The position numbers and the translations under genes were made by a program. From NCBI GenBank assembly GCA_025024175.1, contig QCXZ01000137.1, positions 63,080,911 through 63,144,910 of the forward strand: a stretch of DNA of 64,000 bases. Direction: 5' to 3'. The notes beneath the pieces were generated by a model. It saw only the letters and a program-made list of their open reading frames with translations. It ran no database searches and had not been told where the DNA came from. Positions 11,896 to 23,954 of the stretch are shown in pieces. The stretch's first letter is position 1. Each line of letters opens with the position of its first letter. The stretch comes from Rhyzopertha dominica (Eukaryota; Arthropoda; Insecta; Coleoptera; Bostrichidae).

Positions 11896-12424
11896 TTTTT
11901 CTAATTATTATTGCGGACATTCCGTTACAAAATTTGTAATTTTATCAAGGCTGTAACGCAAGAAACAGATGTTAAATACACATTGTGAAGTAAACTTAAT
12001 TTAGTTACCTTATGAAACATATTAATGAAATTGAACAAACATGATGACGCGTGACAAAAAACATATTGAAACATACAGTTGATGGTGCCCGTATGAAGTA
12101 TGGCCTCAGGTTAAGAAAGAAGGACTCAATATTTAATTACGGTGGAACCACCAAACACAATGCAGTTTTCAAGCGTCTATGACACATTTTCAAAAAGAAA
12201 AATAATTAACTGTTTACACAATATTGATCTAAAGGCACTAAGCAGAACTGGCGTAATTAGTAGACAATACAAGTAATTGCAAGGCGACTGTCGCAACATA
12301 GTAGGGCATGCGCTTACATGCAATGTTCATAGGAAGTGGCTAAAGATACGGCAGAGTCAGACTACCACTGACACCAAACCGGCGACAACGTGCGAAAACA
12401 AATTATTCTAACTTTCTTTGCAGT

Positions 12425-13540
12425 TTTTTGAAGAATGTTTAAATGAAATCAGAAGTGCTGTAATTTCCCACAGAAAAGCCGAAGAAAGGTATGGTATTCC
12501 ACGGCGAACGCCTATTGATAAATAATTAAAAGGCAAACATACCAATAGACATGGACGGTAACCAGTATTCAGCAAGGAAGAAGAATATGAATTCGAGAAA
12601 TGTATAGTACCTATGACAGAGTATGAATTCCCAGTAAATACCAAGGAATTAAGGCATATTATGAAAAATTATCTGAATCCATGCGGCAAAAAAGTCAGTA
12701 TATTCGCAGACAATTTTCTTAGTAAGGAATGGTCAAAGTTGTATCTAGTTAGCCATCCTAGACTTTCGGAGAGGTTCGCAGAAAACGTGACAACTAGAGC
12801 CGCAATAGACGAAACCGATTTAAGAAATTTTTTGAATAAAAGAATAAAAGATGTGCCAGAAAGTAATATTTGAAACCTTGACAAAATAAACCTAACATAC
12901 GATCCCGGAAAAACAGATGCATGTGAAAAAAGGGTTGTAAATATCCAGAAACGCCTCAAAGACATCAATCTCTATCATGTTTGCTGGTAATGCTGAAGAT
13001 ACCGACGAAGGAAACAGTTTCCACCGCTTTTAAAGAAATTGATGGACACCATTGCACCAAACGTAGCGGCTAATTTAAAATCAGGTTTCCGGAAATGCGG
13101 AATCGTACCACTCAATGCGGAAGAGCTTCTCAGCCGAATTCCCTGAAAGGTATGCAGCGCAGATGACTTTAATGCGTCATTCCTGCAGATTTCGAGCGCT
13201 AGAAGAAAGCATCTGCCAAAAACCATTAAAACACGTAGGGAGAAGTCGAACATTCCTCCTGGAAAAAGTGGTTGTCTCGAGGATGAGGAACAAGAAAGTG
13301 AGACGGTTACATAACTGCGAAAACAATCAGAGAAAACGTGTGGAAGCCAAGAAAACTGCCAATGAATTTTACTCTAGAAGTAGTGAAACAGGGTGGAGTG
13401 TTTGTCTGCGAAAACGAATTATTTACCGAGCAAATTACCTCTTTTGATGAAAAGAAGGTGACAATTAACGCAATGCAAAGGTCATTAATGGAAATGGCCC
13501 GAACACCTTGATGAGATGACTTATCCACGGACTGGCATAT
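12425..13540 (+). pseudogene. pogo/Tigger-type (DDE_1) transposase, broken, catalytic core deleted
   Basis: The N-terminal part shows AEERYGIPRRT (about 12478-12510), the recognition helix of a Psq/CENP-B-type DNA-binding domain. GKHTNRHGR and the frame from 12613 follow, with KNYLNPCGKKVSIFADNFLS and LSERFAENVTTRAAI, the CENP-B-like second helix-turn-helix. INLTYDPG (about 12885-12908) stands where the family has NYDETNLSDDPG, so the first catalytic Asp region is present. About 200 residues of DDE core are then missing. The chain resumes with LLKKLMDTIAPNVAANLKSGF (13027-13090) and IVPLNAEELLSRIP (about 13102-13143), the conserved C-terminal block. Several stops and frameshifts occur, so it cannot move itself. 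Confidence 0.85.
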
Positions 13541-13854
13541 TGGGAAGCATTAAACTGCCACGTAAAATTTCAAAGTGAAGTTTTTTCTTTTTTCCAGAGC
13601 TTCACAATGTATGGTGGGCGTAACTCCTTAAGATGTTACAGCGTATTTAATATAATGGTGCAAACTAACCCCACCAATCGGTAGACTTCGCACCACCTTT
13701 CTTAAAAAAAAGTACATTATTACTTATAGTATATACTAGTTTTCTGTTTTCTAATGAATATGTAGTCCATTCACTAGATTCTAAAAAAAATTTTTTACTG
13801 TTTTTTAAAGCTTGGTTTAGAAGAATAATTCCGGCGAATTCATTAATTCGGAGG

Positions 13855-13869
13855 AAAGTAACCCCAGTT
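13855..13869 (-). repeat. Right terminal inverted repeat of the pogo-like element
   Basis: Reverse complement of the left end with one mismatch. One extra G separates it from the flanking TA, perhaps a single-base change since insertion. Confidence 0.7.
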
Positions 13870-15179
13870 GTAGTGTCTTTGAACGAGCCATACTAATATA
13901 ATAGCACTCGTTGAAAATGTCTACTTACATAAATTTTGTTTATATAAAAGCACAGTTGTTGCATCGGCTACTGATCTTTTGTGTGCTATTCGTTTTTATA
14001 TTGCTATCGGCATGCAAAGGTCTAATCCTGTTTTTTTTCTGTTTCAGGTGAGTAACCGCATAGGCATCCCACAGTTGGCCTGGCTGCCGTGTTAGGGTAA
14101 GCCGCATTCCGTTTAGGAACAAATCCCGCCCCGCCCCCAGACGGTGTCGAGCAAATAGGCCTATTCCTAAACCGCGGCGCGCTATTTCCCTGAGCAACAA
14201 TTGCAGCATCCAGACAGGTCGGGCCATCGAAGACGTTCTCTCGGTCGGCCGAGACAAAAGCCTCACCAAGAAAAATTGTTTTCCGATATCGAATTCTCAT
14301 TTCGCCTTATCCCATTCGCATCCCGGACCTTTTATTGGAACAAGTGGCTTTGTACAATACACGCTTTCGCTTTAATAACATTTAAATTTCCGTAACAGTG
14401 AGTAATTGTTTTCTCGGCCCAAGTTTACTCAGCAGTTCCTGCTGGGGGTAATTCATGGCATCGCGTTTGCCAAACGACGCCCCGTGCTGGGAGGTAGTTT
14501 GAATTCTTGCTAGAGTGTCTTGTCTTCGGTCCGTGTGCACAGCAGCCGTCTTGTCTTCGGTCCTTGTATGACGAAACTGTTCCAATGGTTTATCTTATAT
14601 GTACGATTCACTGATTATTATATACTTATTCGTATAGATAATGAAAACATTACAAAATCATAATGTGTTTGTTAGTTTCTGAATAAAAGAACGATTTTGG
14701 ATTAGAATACGCAAATACACAGAATAGTCTTCTTCGTAAATGAAATTATTACTGGACCTTAAACATTTTTTTCGTCGGTAACAAAACTGCCAATATTTTT
14801 AATGCCCGTTCCCAAATGCTTTTTTTATTTATTTAATTATGGCAATAAAGCTACACTGGCACGTTATTAATTTTTTTGTGTCAGCTTGTCATTAATTACA
14901 TTGTAAAGTTTGTTCTTGGAAAAATAAACTTAAACAATGTATAATTGCTGTGCTATAATAATTGTATTTTATAAAAAAGTCGTTTTATTCGATAAAGAAT
15001 ATAAATTTGCTTTCTACTCCTCCAAACGCTTAAGTAAAAACGAGTGTAAAAAAACTTTCTCATTTTTTATTTTGATAAAATTGGTATCAACGCTATCCAA
15101 AACTCTGGTGAGTTTATAATATTTAACAGTTAACAAGCAACTTTCTTGTTAAAGTATTATTTTTCAAAAAAGCCCCATA
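13870..15179. other. Non-coding DNA with GC-richer islands at about 14040-14330 and 14400-14590
   Basis: The islands are open in overlapping frames on both strands (for example minus 13940-14269 and 14022-14300) with no known motif. A polypyrimidine run precedes CAG near 14046, which could be read as a splice acceptor, but no coding exon with known similarity follows. The remainder (14600-15179) is AT-rich with nothing recognised. Confidence 0.4.
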
Positions 15180-15740
15180 ATTTGCGGGAAGCTGGCAACA
15201 GCGAGCGAAGCGTAACCTTAGCCAGATAAATAAGCCTGACGCATTTCTCTATAATTCATCTGTCACCTACAACGCGATTCACTTTATTAAACCGGAGGAG
15301 AAATCCGACGTTGATTAAAAATGTAAATCAGACCTGTTTACAATTCCGCGGCATTTGTTGGAAACGCCGGCACGTCCATAACTAGGTTGTTATCTCGCTG
15401 TCGCGATCCATGGAAAGCTGAAATTTTATTAGCTGTCGAAGGAATGCCGATGCGAGCCGTGTATATTAAAATGTTTCCAAGCGACTCGTTCAATATACAC
15501 ACACCTATTTTATTGTAGTTCCGCCTTCCGGAGAATTTAACAATAAAACGCCCCGGGGCGGAAGAATCGCAGTTCGCTAAATATGAATGGGACGTATGCA
15601 ATAAGCGAGTGTTATTAGGACGACCTGCAAACATCCTGTATTGATGCACGTAGTGAAATGCTGTGTGCAGTACCCTTATATAAGAGGGGCGCGGTCTCTG
15701 CAAATATTTGTCGTGCTGTTTGTAATAGAGATCCAATCAT
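15180..15740. other. GC-richer island with a TATA-like box
   Basis: A 560-bp island of raised G+C and CpG. A 132-codon minus-strand frame (15338-15736) has no motif I know. TATATAAG at 15677-15684, followed by a GC-rich run, looks like a core promoter TATA box reading to the right, but no transcript start or coding exon can be linked to it. It may be regulatory DNA. Confidence 0.4.
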
Positions 15741-17260
15741 ATTCCAGCGAGCTCATTTTTCAATAAAATGCTTGCTTTGTTTNCTACAACGCTCTCCCNC
15801 TTTGAATCTATATTTTGAACTGAAGAAATAGTGCTGAATACGCNGATATGAGAAATTCCGTTTNTTTGCGTTTCATTATAATTCATGCTCACAACACNAA
15901 AAATTAAAGCTCCTGTTTTGATGCATCTAGTAAGATATCAAACTCCAAATTAAATAATTAAAATTACTGATTTTTTATTAATTCCTTGTAGGTCGTAAGG
16001 TTGTGAGAATACCTAATGCCTGACATATAAGTTGATTATAATCGGAAAGCAAATTTGTTGTTAAATATCCACCTAGAACTACAGATTATCGCACTTGTTT
16101 AGCAATTCCAGTTATTAAAATTTTTCCACATTATTTCTTCACCATGTACGTACGTTACTCTAAAAACACGAAACCTCACAAGACAGATGCATGCACTTCA
16201 CACACAAGCACAAATAATTAGCAGGGCTCTCGAAAAATACTGTTCCATTTTACTTTTCAGCTCAAAATCGCGGTATCGTATGTAAGTGCACATACCCTTA
16301 TAGTCACACTTTGCAGTAATTGTCCAAGCCCATTATTTGATGCGAATAAATGCGGACTTTTTGTATTTGTATCTAAAGTTCTTCACAGATAAGCTTCAAC
16401 TACCATTTTGGGCTTTGAATAGCTGGCTTTCTTCCAATTGTCAACATTTTTGGTATACCTTTTATAGTACACTTATTAGTGTGATGCTCCTTTAGAGTTC
16501 TATTACAGACCATGTTGACTATTTTGTTGACGTTTGGATAGCATGATCTCCCAAGCTCTTTTGCATTTCTGGTGTTAATTTGTCGTAACTGGCCTACTTT
16601 CTCTTCTTCCATTCTTTTATAGCGTTTACAACCTCTTCGTCTATGTTGTTTTCTCTATGTTCCCTAAGTCGCATTGCTTTCATTCACATCGTTGTGGAAA
16701 AGATTTTCGGTTTTCTTCACTTTCCACTACTTTTACCTTTTACTTGCCTGAGCTTTTCACTTTCCTCGATGACTTTGGGGTAGTATCAAACAGTTTTAAA
16801 TTTTAGTTATGTCTGTCCTTGTTCATTTTTCTTTCCAAATGATACCGAGACCATTACTTTGGCTGCAGCACAATTTCATTTTGTTTCTATAGGTAACTAT
16901 CTCCCGACTTCTAGCTTAACCATATGGTCCATTTATCCTTTTATGAAATGTACTTTGATTTGAATAAACGACACTAAGGTTTATATGGCATTTTCTGACA
17001 TAAACCCGACTTTTANGTACGCACGGTTGCATTGTGCTTTATTAAGTTTTGCTAGTATAGNTCAATCACAGTCATTTAGTTAGCCAGGTTTATTGTATTG
17101 ACCCTTACTAATTCTTAAATAAAATATGTCTCAAGTTACATGAAAAATATAGTTTGATAACAATTGTGTAACAACAATTTTATAGTAACCAAATAGCAAT
17201 CTGCGAGGAATAAATGAGTTCTGTTTAATTCAGCGGAGCGAATACTCGCAAATCTCATAA
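15741..17260. other. AT-rich non-coding DNA, N bases present
   Basis: Several ambiguous bases lie between 15783 and 15898 and again at 17016 and 17062, so this part is of lower sequence quality. A 70-codon frame on the minus strand (16400-16612) is not recognised. Nothing else is seen. Confidence 0.4.
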
Positions 17261-18859
17261 CCAATAAACGTTTTTCACTCCAGACTCCCTCAAGTTCATA
17301 ATGGGGACAAAACTACGCCTACGTCTCGTCTGAAAATTACGAAATTTAAACTTGGATTTGATGCGGAAGATTAACCTTGGGAGTGTTTTCCGCTGTCAAG
17401 AAGGAAATGAAATTATTTCATCATCATTCTCTGTCACATTCGGAGTACCTATTCCCGCGAAAATGGAAACGTTATTTAATTATTCGACGCTCGCTGTAGA
17501 CCAGACTTTCACTCGTCGTCAAAAGGAAATAAAGTCATCTAAATTTAACCCCTAGTACCAAATTAAGCCCGCTTCACACGCATAATTGCGGGTTTTGTTC
17601 TAAATTTGTGGTAAATGCGATGTTTTGCAACGTTTTCCGCCAAATAAAGGTACATTTATCATGCAAAACTTGGAAAGCAATAATCTAGTTGTCACATTTT
17701 TTTCGTGATTCTGAAGTTATCTAGTGCGAAGCACGTGAATGCAGGAGCATCGTGGATGTTATAGCGTGCAATTCGCGTTATTAAGCTTTGTCTTGGTACA
17801 AGCAACTACCTCGAAGTTTCATTACGTATAATAGGGTATAATTATTGCCCAGATAACTGATCTCCCTGTAACATTCATGTAACCTACCATAATTGAAAGT
17901 CCAATGTTACGAACACTGCTCTCTAGGGATGTACTTGCTGGTAAAGTGGCTTATCAGGTAAAAGCAGACACTGTACAATTAATGCACGTGCAATGTCATT
18001 GAGAAGCAATTAGAATTATCGTAGGTAGAGCGGTCAACGCATCTTCAGGGATAACTCTTAATAAATATATGAAAAGGCGGACTGTGTCATTAGGATATAA
18101 TGCGAACACGAGATGTTAAGCCCTCCATTTCGCCAGCTCTACATGCCAGCAGACTGATATGACCAACGACTAAAACTTCTCAAGACAAATTCCCTGAAGC
18201 CAACTGTTATGTCGAGAACTTGGCGTACGCTCCCATTTCTTAGGCTAAGTTGTCAAACTACTAGTACAATTTGTGCTGCCCGTGTCTGCGTACTTGCAGG
18301 AGTTCATTACGCTAAGTGAAAATTATATCAACACATACGAGGCCGTATTGATCTATGTAAACAGTGTAATTGAATCACAGAATCTGCAACCGAGCAACCC
18401 GCAGGTTCGTCACTTTCCGCAACATACAAGCTTGGCTTGTACAAACAAAATGCCTTAGAGGCATTTTTTTTCGTCTTTTTTGTTACTGCAGTAGCGTGCG
18501 ATATTCAGGATGACTTATGTTTAGTCCTGAACAAACTCTTTGCGCCTATACTTTTGTCGAATAAGTAATCAATAAGTATCAACGTCAACAGTTTGTATTA
18601 GAATAGCTTCATACTTTAACCAAAATCATTTTAAAGTTGCCTGTTGGTAATTTGAATCCTATCAATGTAATGCTGTAAAAACATTTGACGTTCACTTCTT
18701 TATATACCAAACATACATAAAAGGTGTCAAATATGCAGAAATAATATATTAAGCTTTTAATAAAGAATTTTGACAGTGGTTGCTATTTTTTCTCGTCCGT
18801 TGTTAAACTGTATTTAAGGATGTATTTATAATTGAAGCAAGCCGGATCATTATATATTA
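17261..18859. other. Non-coding DNA with GC-richer patches at about 17270-17560 and 17990-18450
   Basis: Both patches hold short unremarkable frames (17352-17555 and 18273-18458) without known motifs. The part after 18470 is AT-rich with nothing recognised. Confidence 0.4.
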
Positions 18860-18915
18860 TAAGTCGACGTTTCGGACCAGTTAGTCCCTATTCATGACTA
18901 CAATGGAATAAAGAA
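18850..18915 (-). repeat. PLE terminal-repeat signature with hammerhead-like stem
   Basis: On the minus strand a perfect 4-bp stem GGAC/GTCC (plus 18884-18887 and 18874-18877) is followed directly by GAAACGTCGAC (GAAAC at plus 18869-18873). Upstream on that strand, CATGAATA stands in place of CTGATGA. This is the pseudo-LTR signature of Penelope-like elements, partly decayed. No coding remnant is seen beside it. Confidence 0.5.
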
Positions 18916-19770
18916 ACCTGTAACAACATATTACATTTTGTTTTAAAAGTTAACCCTACCTTAAAAAACTCAGCATTACATTTAACATTTCCACACAATG
19001 CAAGCATCACGGGATATATTCTTGCCGAAATAATGCGAACTATTTTGCCAAATCAGCAGTTAATTTAACGAGATTGCACTTAACACAATGAGATTTCAGT
19101 TTTTTTTTAACGAGCAGCCAATCGCCATGCCGGTGAACAAAGATAATTTTTGATGCAAATATATCACAATATGTATCACGTGCAGTTTTGATAATATATG
19201 TAACCATCAATGTACCATTGCATTACGGTTGGGTGGAGTCAATTTTCATTGATTGATTTTTTTTTCAATTTTTATTATGTTATTATTGTTGTTGTAATTT
19301 TTTCTTTTTTCTTGGTTCCAGCAAGACATGTCCTAAATAATATAACTAAAGTTTTGATCGTATACGCATATGCTTCGATCGAAAAAGCTGATGACGAGAA
19401 AATGTTGTATTTTACGAGGAATTTAATATGTGACAACATAGACTAATATTAAACCGTGATAGTGTTAGGAAACGTTAATAGAAAGATATGAATAAAAGAA
19501 TATATATAAATAGAGTAGCTGGAAATATGCATGAAGCAACAAATAATAATAAACATAGAATGCTTAACTTTGCTGAACACAGGAGTTTTCCAGCACACGC
19601 TAAATGAGAACACAAAGTTACTTCATAAGAACCAGGAAAAATACAGGAAATTAGAACATAAAGACTTTGATCTGGAGCCATTGGATGCTCGAGGACATAA
19701 AGAAATAGAACACAAGAAAAACTCACGGGAAAAACTAAATCGACAGTTGGAAAATAGAAAGTAAATTGAT
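18916..19770. other. AT-rich DNA, nothing firm
   Basis: Two frames (19210-19446 and 19531-19764) are open. The second is rich in Glu, Lys and Gln and lies just upstream of a LINE relic on the same strand, so it may be a decayed part of it. No domain is recognised. Confidence 0.35.
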
Positions 19771-19779
19771 AGAATTAAC

Positions 19780-20590
19780 ACGAANAAATGTCAAGGAAGA
19801 TGATAGAAGCAATGAATGGTTTGACGAATAGTTAGATTACTTAGTGACAGAGCAGGAAAAGTAAAATAAACAATCCAACTTATAATTGTATTACAGTACA
19901 ATAAAACAAAGTATTACAGGTATTACAAAGGTTACAGGTACGGATGGACGGAAAGTCAAGCATATAACAGCTACTATATTTGGTCGTTTACACCATAGAA
20001 TAGAATAGAGGTATAGGTACCTACTGATGAGGCAACTTTGGCAAAATGAAAAATGTTCGGCGATTAGAGGCCGTTATTGGTAGTACAGCAATTACCCTAC
20101 TTAATATCGCCTACAATGTTCTTACTACTGTACTGTCGGAAATAACAATTTATACAGAAAAAAAGCTGTAGGAAAATCTACCTTACACGCAGTACAGATG
20201 GTAGAAAAAGACTATGAAAACAATAAAAAATACATATTGTTTTCATTGATTTCGAACAAGCGTTTAACGCCCTAGAAATAGAGGTGATAACTTGTAAGGT
20301 TAATAAAAAGACATTGAAAGGATATAAGCTTGCAGTAATGATTTCAGATGGCATCTCCTAGGATATCAACATGAGGAAATGCCAAGAGAACCAGCTAAAC
20401 TGTTGACAGTACTGTTCAATATGGTTTTAGAAAAGTAATTCTCACCCAAAGTAAGTTAAAGAAAATATAATTCTAGGCTCTAGGAAGAGAGGATTAGAAA
20501 TAAATATACTAAAGACAGTATTTGAGCATCAGAAAAAAGTAAACGGACGAGAAGTAGGTAAATATAGACCTAACCTACTCAAAAAATACT
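19780..20590 (+). mobile_element. RTE/Jockey-type LINE relic: RT fragment
   Basis: Relic of an apurinic-endonuclease-type LINE. NEWFDE (about 19813-19830) resembles the linker before the RT in RTE-like proteins. AITLLNIAYNVLTTVLS (20085-20138) matches the YRGISLLNxAYKVLS block of RT domain 0/1. IDFEQAFNAL (about 20247-20276) matches motif A, with the catalytic Asp kept. LLTVLFNMVLEK matches the SPxLFNLVLE block, and RGLEINILKT matches the palm block after motif C. The FADD box itself is lost. Frameshifts are numerous and the spacing is much too short, so there are internal deletions. Confidence 0.75.
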
Positions 20591-20789
20591 TTGTGAGCCC
20601 TGTCAACAACGAATCTTTTTTAATAAATTGCTGTATACTTTACTAAGTTTGTCCATATCTGTCCTGAAATTAACATTATCCGTAATTGCATTGTGTATGA
20701 TTTCTCCAATATTACATTTTTTGTATACCGGTTCTTTATCTAGTATTACAGTTTTCTTAAATTCGAAATAATGGTCAGACTCAGCATTA
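20591..20789. other. Spacer between two LINE relics
   Basis: No motif is recognised. It may contain the start of the downstream LINE. Confidence 0.3.
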
Positions 20790-22320
20790 CATCATTTTGG
20801 GTTTGTAGAGAGAGTAAGTGACCACATCGAGAACTACCGGTACAAACTCTTTAAATGCACATGGACATCTGACAGAGTGCCATACTTACCTCATTGAGAA
20901 CCCTGTGGAAATGCCTTAAATGTCTTACCTCATTCTGAAAGCCTGGTGACAACCCAAGACTATAGGCCTATAACATGCTTACCCACAATATATAAGATCC
21001 TCGCATCTGTAGTAGCTGAAAAGATTTACAACCCTCTTGATGATAGCAGTCTTTTATATGAGGAGTAAAAGGGGTACCGGAAGGGCTCGCGGGGTTGCAA
21101 GGAGAAGCTTTTAATTGATTCAGTGAATGTATCGTGCTAAAAGAGATCAGCAACCGTTATACTCCTCATATACTATCAAAAAGCATATGGCAATGTTCCC
21201 CATTCGTGGTTGAGTGAGATACTGGGGTATGCGACTTTCTGAAATATGCCATGACCAGGTGGAATACAAAAATTATAATTAATGCGAGGGGAGAGGAGAG
21301 TCGCTTGTGGTTCTGGCTGGGGCTCAGTCTACTGACTTCTCTGCCGAACAGACAGAATAAGGGATATATATTGCAGCAAATGAATGTCTAGCTTCGTCAA
21401 CTGTGGTACATGAACGATATGAAATTGTATGCTAGGAATCGGAGATATCTCAAGGATCTATTATCGTGAGTGGCTGTATTTAGCTCTGATATCCAAATAA
21501 AATTCGGCTTAGAGAAGTATAAAATGAGCTGCATGAAAGGGGGAAAGTGGACTAAGCAGGCAAAATTTGATGTATTAAGGGACAAGAAATAATTACAGCA
21601 ATGCAGAAAGACGAACATTATAAATACCCTGGATAGCTACAAGCTCGAGGTACTGCTCACGTAGATGCCAGAGAAACAACCTCACAAGTGTACCCCAAGA
21701 GACTACACGCAAACTGGAGTCTAAGCTGTCAGCTAAAAATAATAGAATCTGAATATTTTCCACGAGGAAGGAATTCCAAAAGCATCATGCTCACCACCGT
21801 CAATCATCAGTGGAAAGATTTCACTTACTAGCAGTCATGGTGGCAGAGGGATACCGGATATCGTGTATAGACCTCACAAACAGAATACAAATCTAAGAGC
21901 TGTCACCTTGGAAAGTTGATGATAAGAACTTTAATCTTCATTTAGATATTCCTAGTGTAGAACAATGACTAAATAGTTGGAAAGGTAAGGCACTCAATTG
22001 GGTGTTCAGTGTTAGCGCTGAAAGTCTATCTAGACAATCATATTAGGATGAGTAACAGCCGTCAGAGCCTTAGAGTTATAAAGCAATATTTCGATTTTGC
22101 TGAAACAGTTCCGTACTGCAAGTATGAACCGACACCAGCATGGGAAAACCAGGCGTACTGGTTGTATTGGAATAGGAAAATTATAACGGACCACCCTATA
22201 CTAAACAACATTCCTGATAGTGTACTTACCTGTAAAAGAGAACAGAAGACCATAGTAGTTGATTTTGCAGTACCCCTCTCCTGCAATATAACTAAGGTAT
22301 ACACTACAACAACATTTTGA
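20790..22320 (+). mobile_element. R4/Dong-like LINE relic: RT and restriction-like endonuclease
   Basis: Relic of a LINE in the group with a C-terminal restriction-like endonuclease (R2/R4/Dong/NeSL type), elements that often insert at specific sites. YRPITCLPTIYKILASVVAE (about 20965-21024) opens the RT. SLLYEE and KGYRKGSRGCKEKLLIDSV follow. YYQKAYGNVPHSWLSEIL (about 21171-21224) is motif A, with the usual Asp of the AFDS box changed to Gly. YMNDMKLYA (21407-21433) is motif C, where YMDD has become YMND. SSDIQIKFGL follows. Near the end, YWLYWNRKIITDHPI, then IPDSVL (about 22208-22225) and IVVDFAVP (about 22252-22275), fit the endonuclease PD...D core. The last open part is 22009-22320. Stops and frameshifts make it inactive. 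Confidence 0.82.
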
Positions 22321-22329
22321 AAAGATAAT

Positions 22330-23950
22330 GTAGTATCACGTGGGGTTTTCTGTTACATTTCGTATTTATTTAACAACGACAACTGCTGGTCATTTATAAA
22401 AGGCACTGTAACTTCTGAAAAATGTCTATTAATTGCATTTAAATCATTAAAATTGGATCTCTAAAAACATTAGAAGCAGATGCATACATCTTACGCACAG
22501 AATTTGCTGCAAGGGTTTTTAAACTGTTACGAATTCACAGTGCTCAGGGTGCGACGAAACATAAAGCTCACTTGCCACTAATCATTATTCATGAATGGGT
22601 TGTTCGTCGGTAGGATTTTTTTTTGTGCGCCCACCGTACGTACGTATCACTGGGTTCTAACCAAGGGAATGCAATTTGCGTTCCCGCTTTCGCCCTACAT
22701 ATCCGGGAGCTATCGTGAACAAGGCTGACTAACTCAATGAAGTACGCCAAATATAAAGTAGATGAGACAGGCGGATGCAAATAAAACTTGTCTGCTCTAT
22801 TTGAATTTCAAAACGATTCAATCACTTTTCTGGCTACGTAGCCGACGCTAAATAATTCATAATGGCATAAAAAATTGATACGTCGTGCACACAAAGGGGG
22901 GACAGATAATTGTCTCGCCACTTTAAAGGAGTACCGCTACCACTTTGAGGCCTCTTTGTGTTGTACGTTTTGTGTTTTCGTTGCGTTGGCTTTTGTTTGC
23001 AAAAAGTGTCACTAATTCCCGTGTCAGAGTGAATGCCTTTATGTAAAGTTCTTTAATGACTTCATATCAAATTGTTCATTACCCATTTTTTACAAGGTCT
23101 TTGAAGCCTGTTGCAGGTTGTCCTTTAATGCAACTGTAAATTTATTAAGAACACGCCAAAAATTTCCAAACCTATCTTTTCTAGCTTTTGTCAAATGCTA
23201 GAAGGCGGCTTGACTTTCTTCAACACTTCCAACAATTATCGTTATATTTCAACCAATTTACACAAAACCTTGTTAAATTATGTACCGCATAAAAATTCGT
23301 GTAATAGTATTTGAATTTATCGCGAACAGACAGACAGACAGACGCGGCAGAGGCCTTTGTTTTATAATATGTAGTGGTGTAACGACTTGTCTTCTCAGTA
23401 ACTAACAAAAATTATTCGATCTCCACATAAACATTGCACGAGTGTGGAGTAGTGTTTTCTCATAGCCAAACGCAAGAAATTGTACTATGAACCAAATTTT
23501 TGTTTAGTTTTAAAAACCTCAACCCATACCAAACAAGAAACCAAGATTATTTACTTTTAGGTATGTAACAAAGTAGCTTGACTCTATTTCCTATGGAAGA
23601 CAAATTCGTGCAAAATCCCAAAACAAGTCCATTTCTTTCCGGGCGTAACATTCAATAGGAAACAGGAGAGGAGTAATAACTCACTTTAGGAAGTCTTTCA
23701 AAGCCCTTTTCAAAAACGCCTGGCAAAAAACGATCAACTTGTTTTTCGAAAAATTTTATAACGAAAGTTATTTCACTTTAAAGATGGAAGTTTCCTTATA
23801 TGTGTAATATTAGGTGCACAATATATGCGCTTTTTTCACATCTATTAAATTGCTTTAACTTCCTAATTATTCCTATTGCATTGCCAGTCCGAATTTCGTT
23901 ACTAGTTACTACTTAACCTCAAAAGTTACAGTTTATTTTATAAAAATAAC
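22330..23950. other. Non-coding DNA with a GC-richer patch at about 22590-22770
   Basis: The patch has raised CpG and frames on the minus strand without known motifs. A short ACAG microsatellite is listed separately at 23326-23343. The rest is AT-rich and unrecognised. Confidence 0.4.
23326..23343. repeat. (ACAG)n microsatellite
   Basis: About four and a half copies of ACAG, followed by a short GC-rich run. Confidence 0.8.
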
Positions 23951-23954
23951 GACG

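Larger units (their letters stand above)
11161..13869 (+). mobile_element. pogo/Tigger-like DNA transposon with terminal inverted repeats
   Basis: The element is defined by matching ends: AACTGGGGTTACCTT at 11161-11175 and its reverse complement, 14 of 15 bases, at 13855-13869. A TA dinucleotide abuts the left end (11159-11160), and TA follows one base after the right end (13871-13872), consistent with the TA target duplication of the Tc1/mariner/pogo superfamily. Length is 2.7 kb. It encloses a broken pogo-type transposase on the plus strand and a foreign PLE tail on the minus strand (11640-11895). The transposase lies in the right half; the left 1.2 kb apart from the insertion has no recognised function. 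Confidence 0.75.

Noticed and set aside
16400..16612. Minus-strand frame with Asn/Lys-rich protein as a transposase
   Set aside because: No catalytic or DNA-binding motif could be matched.
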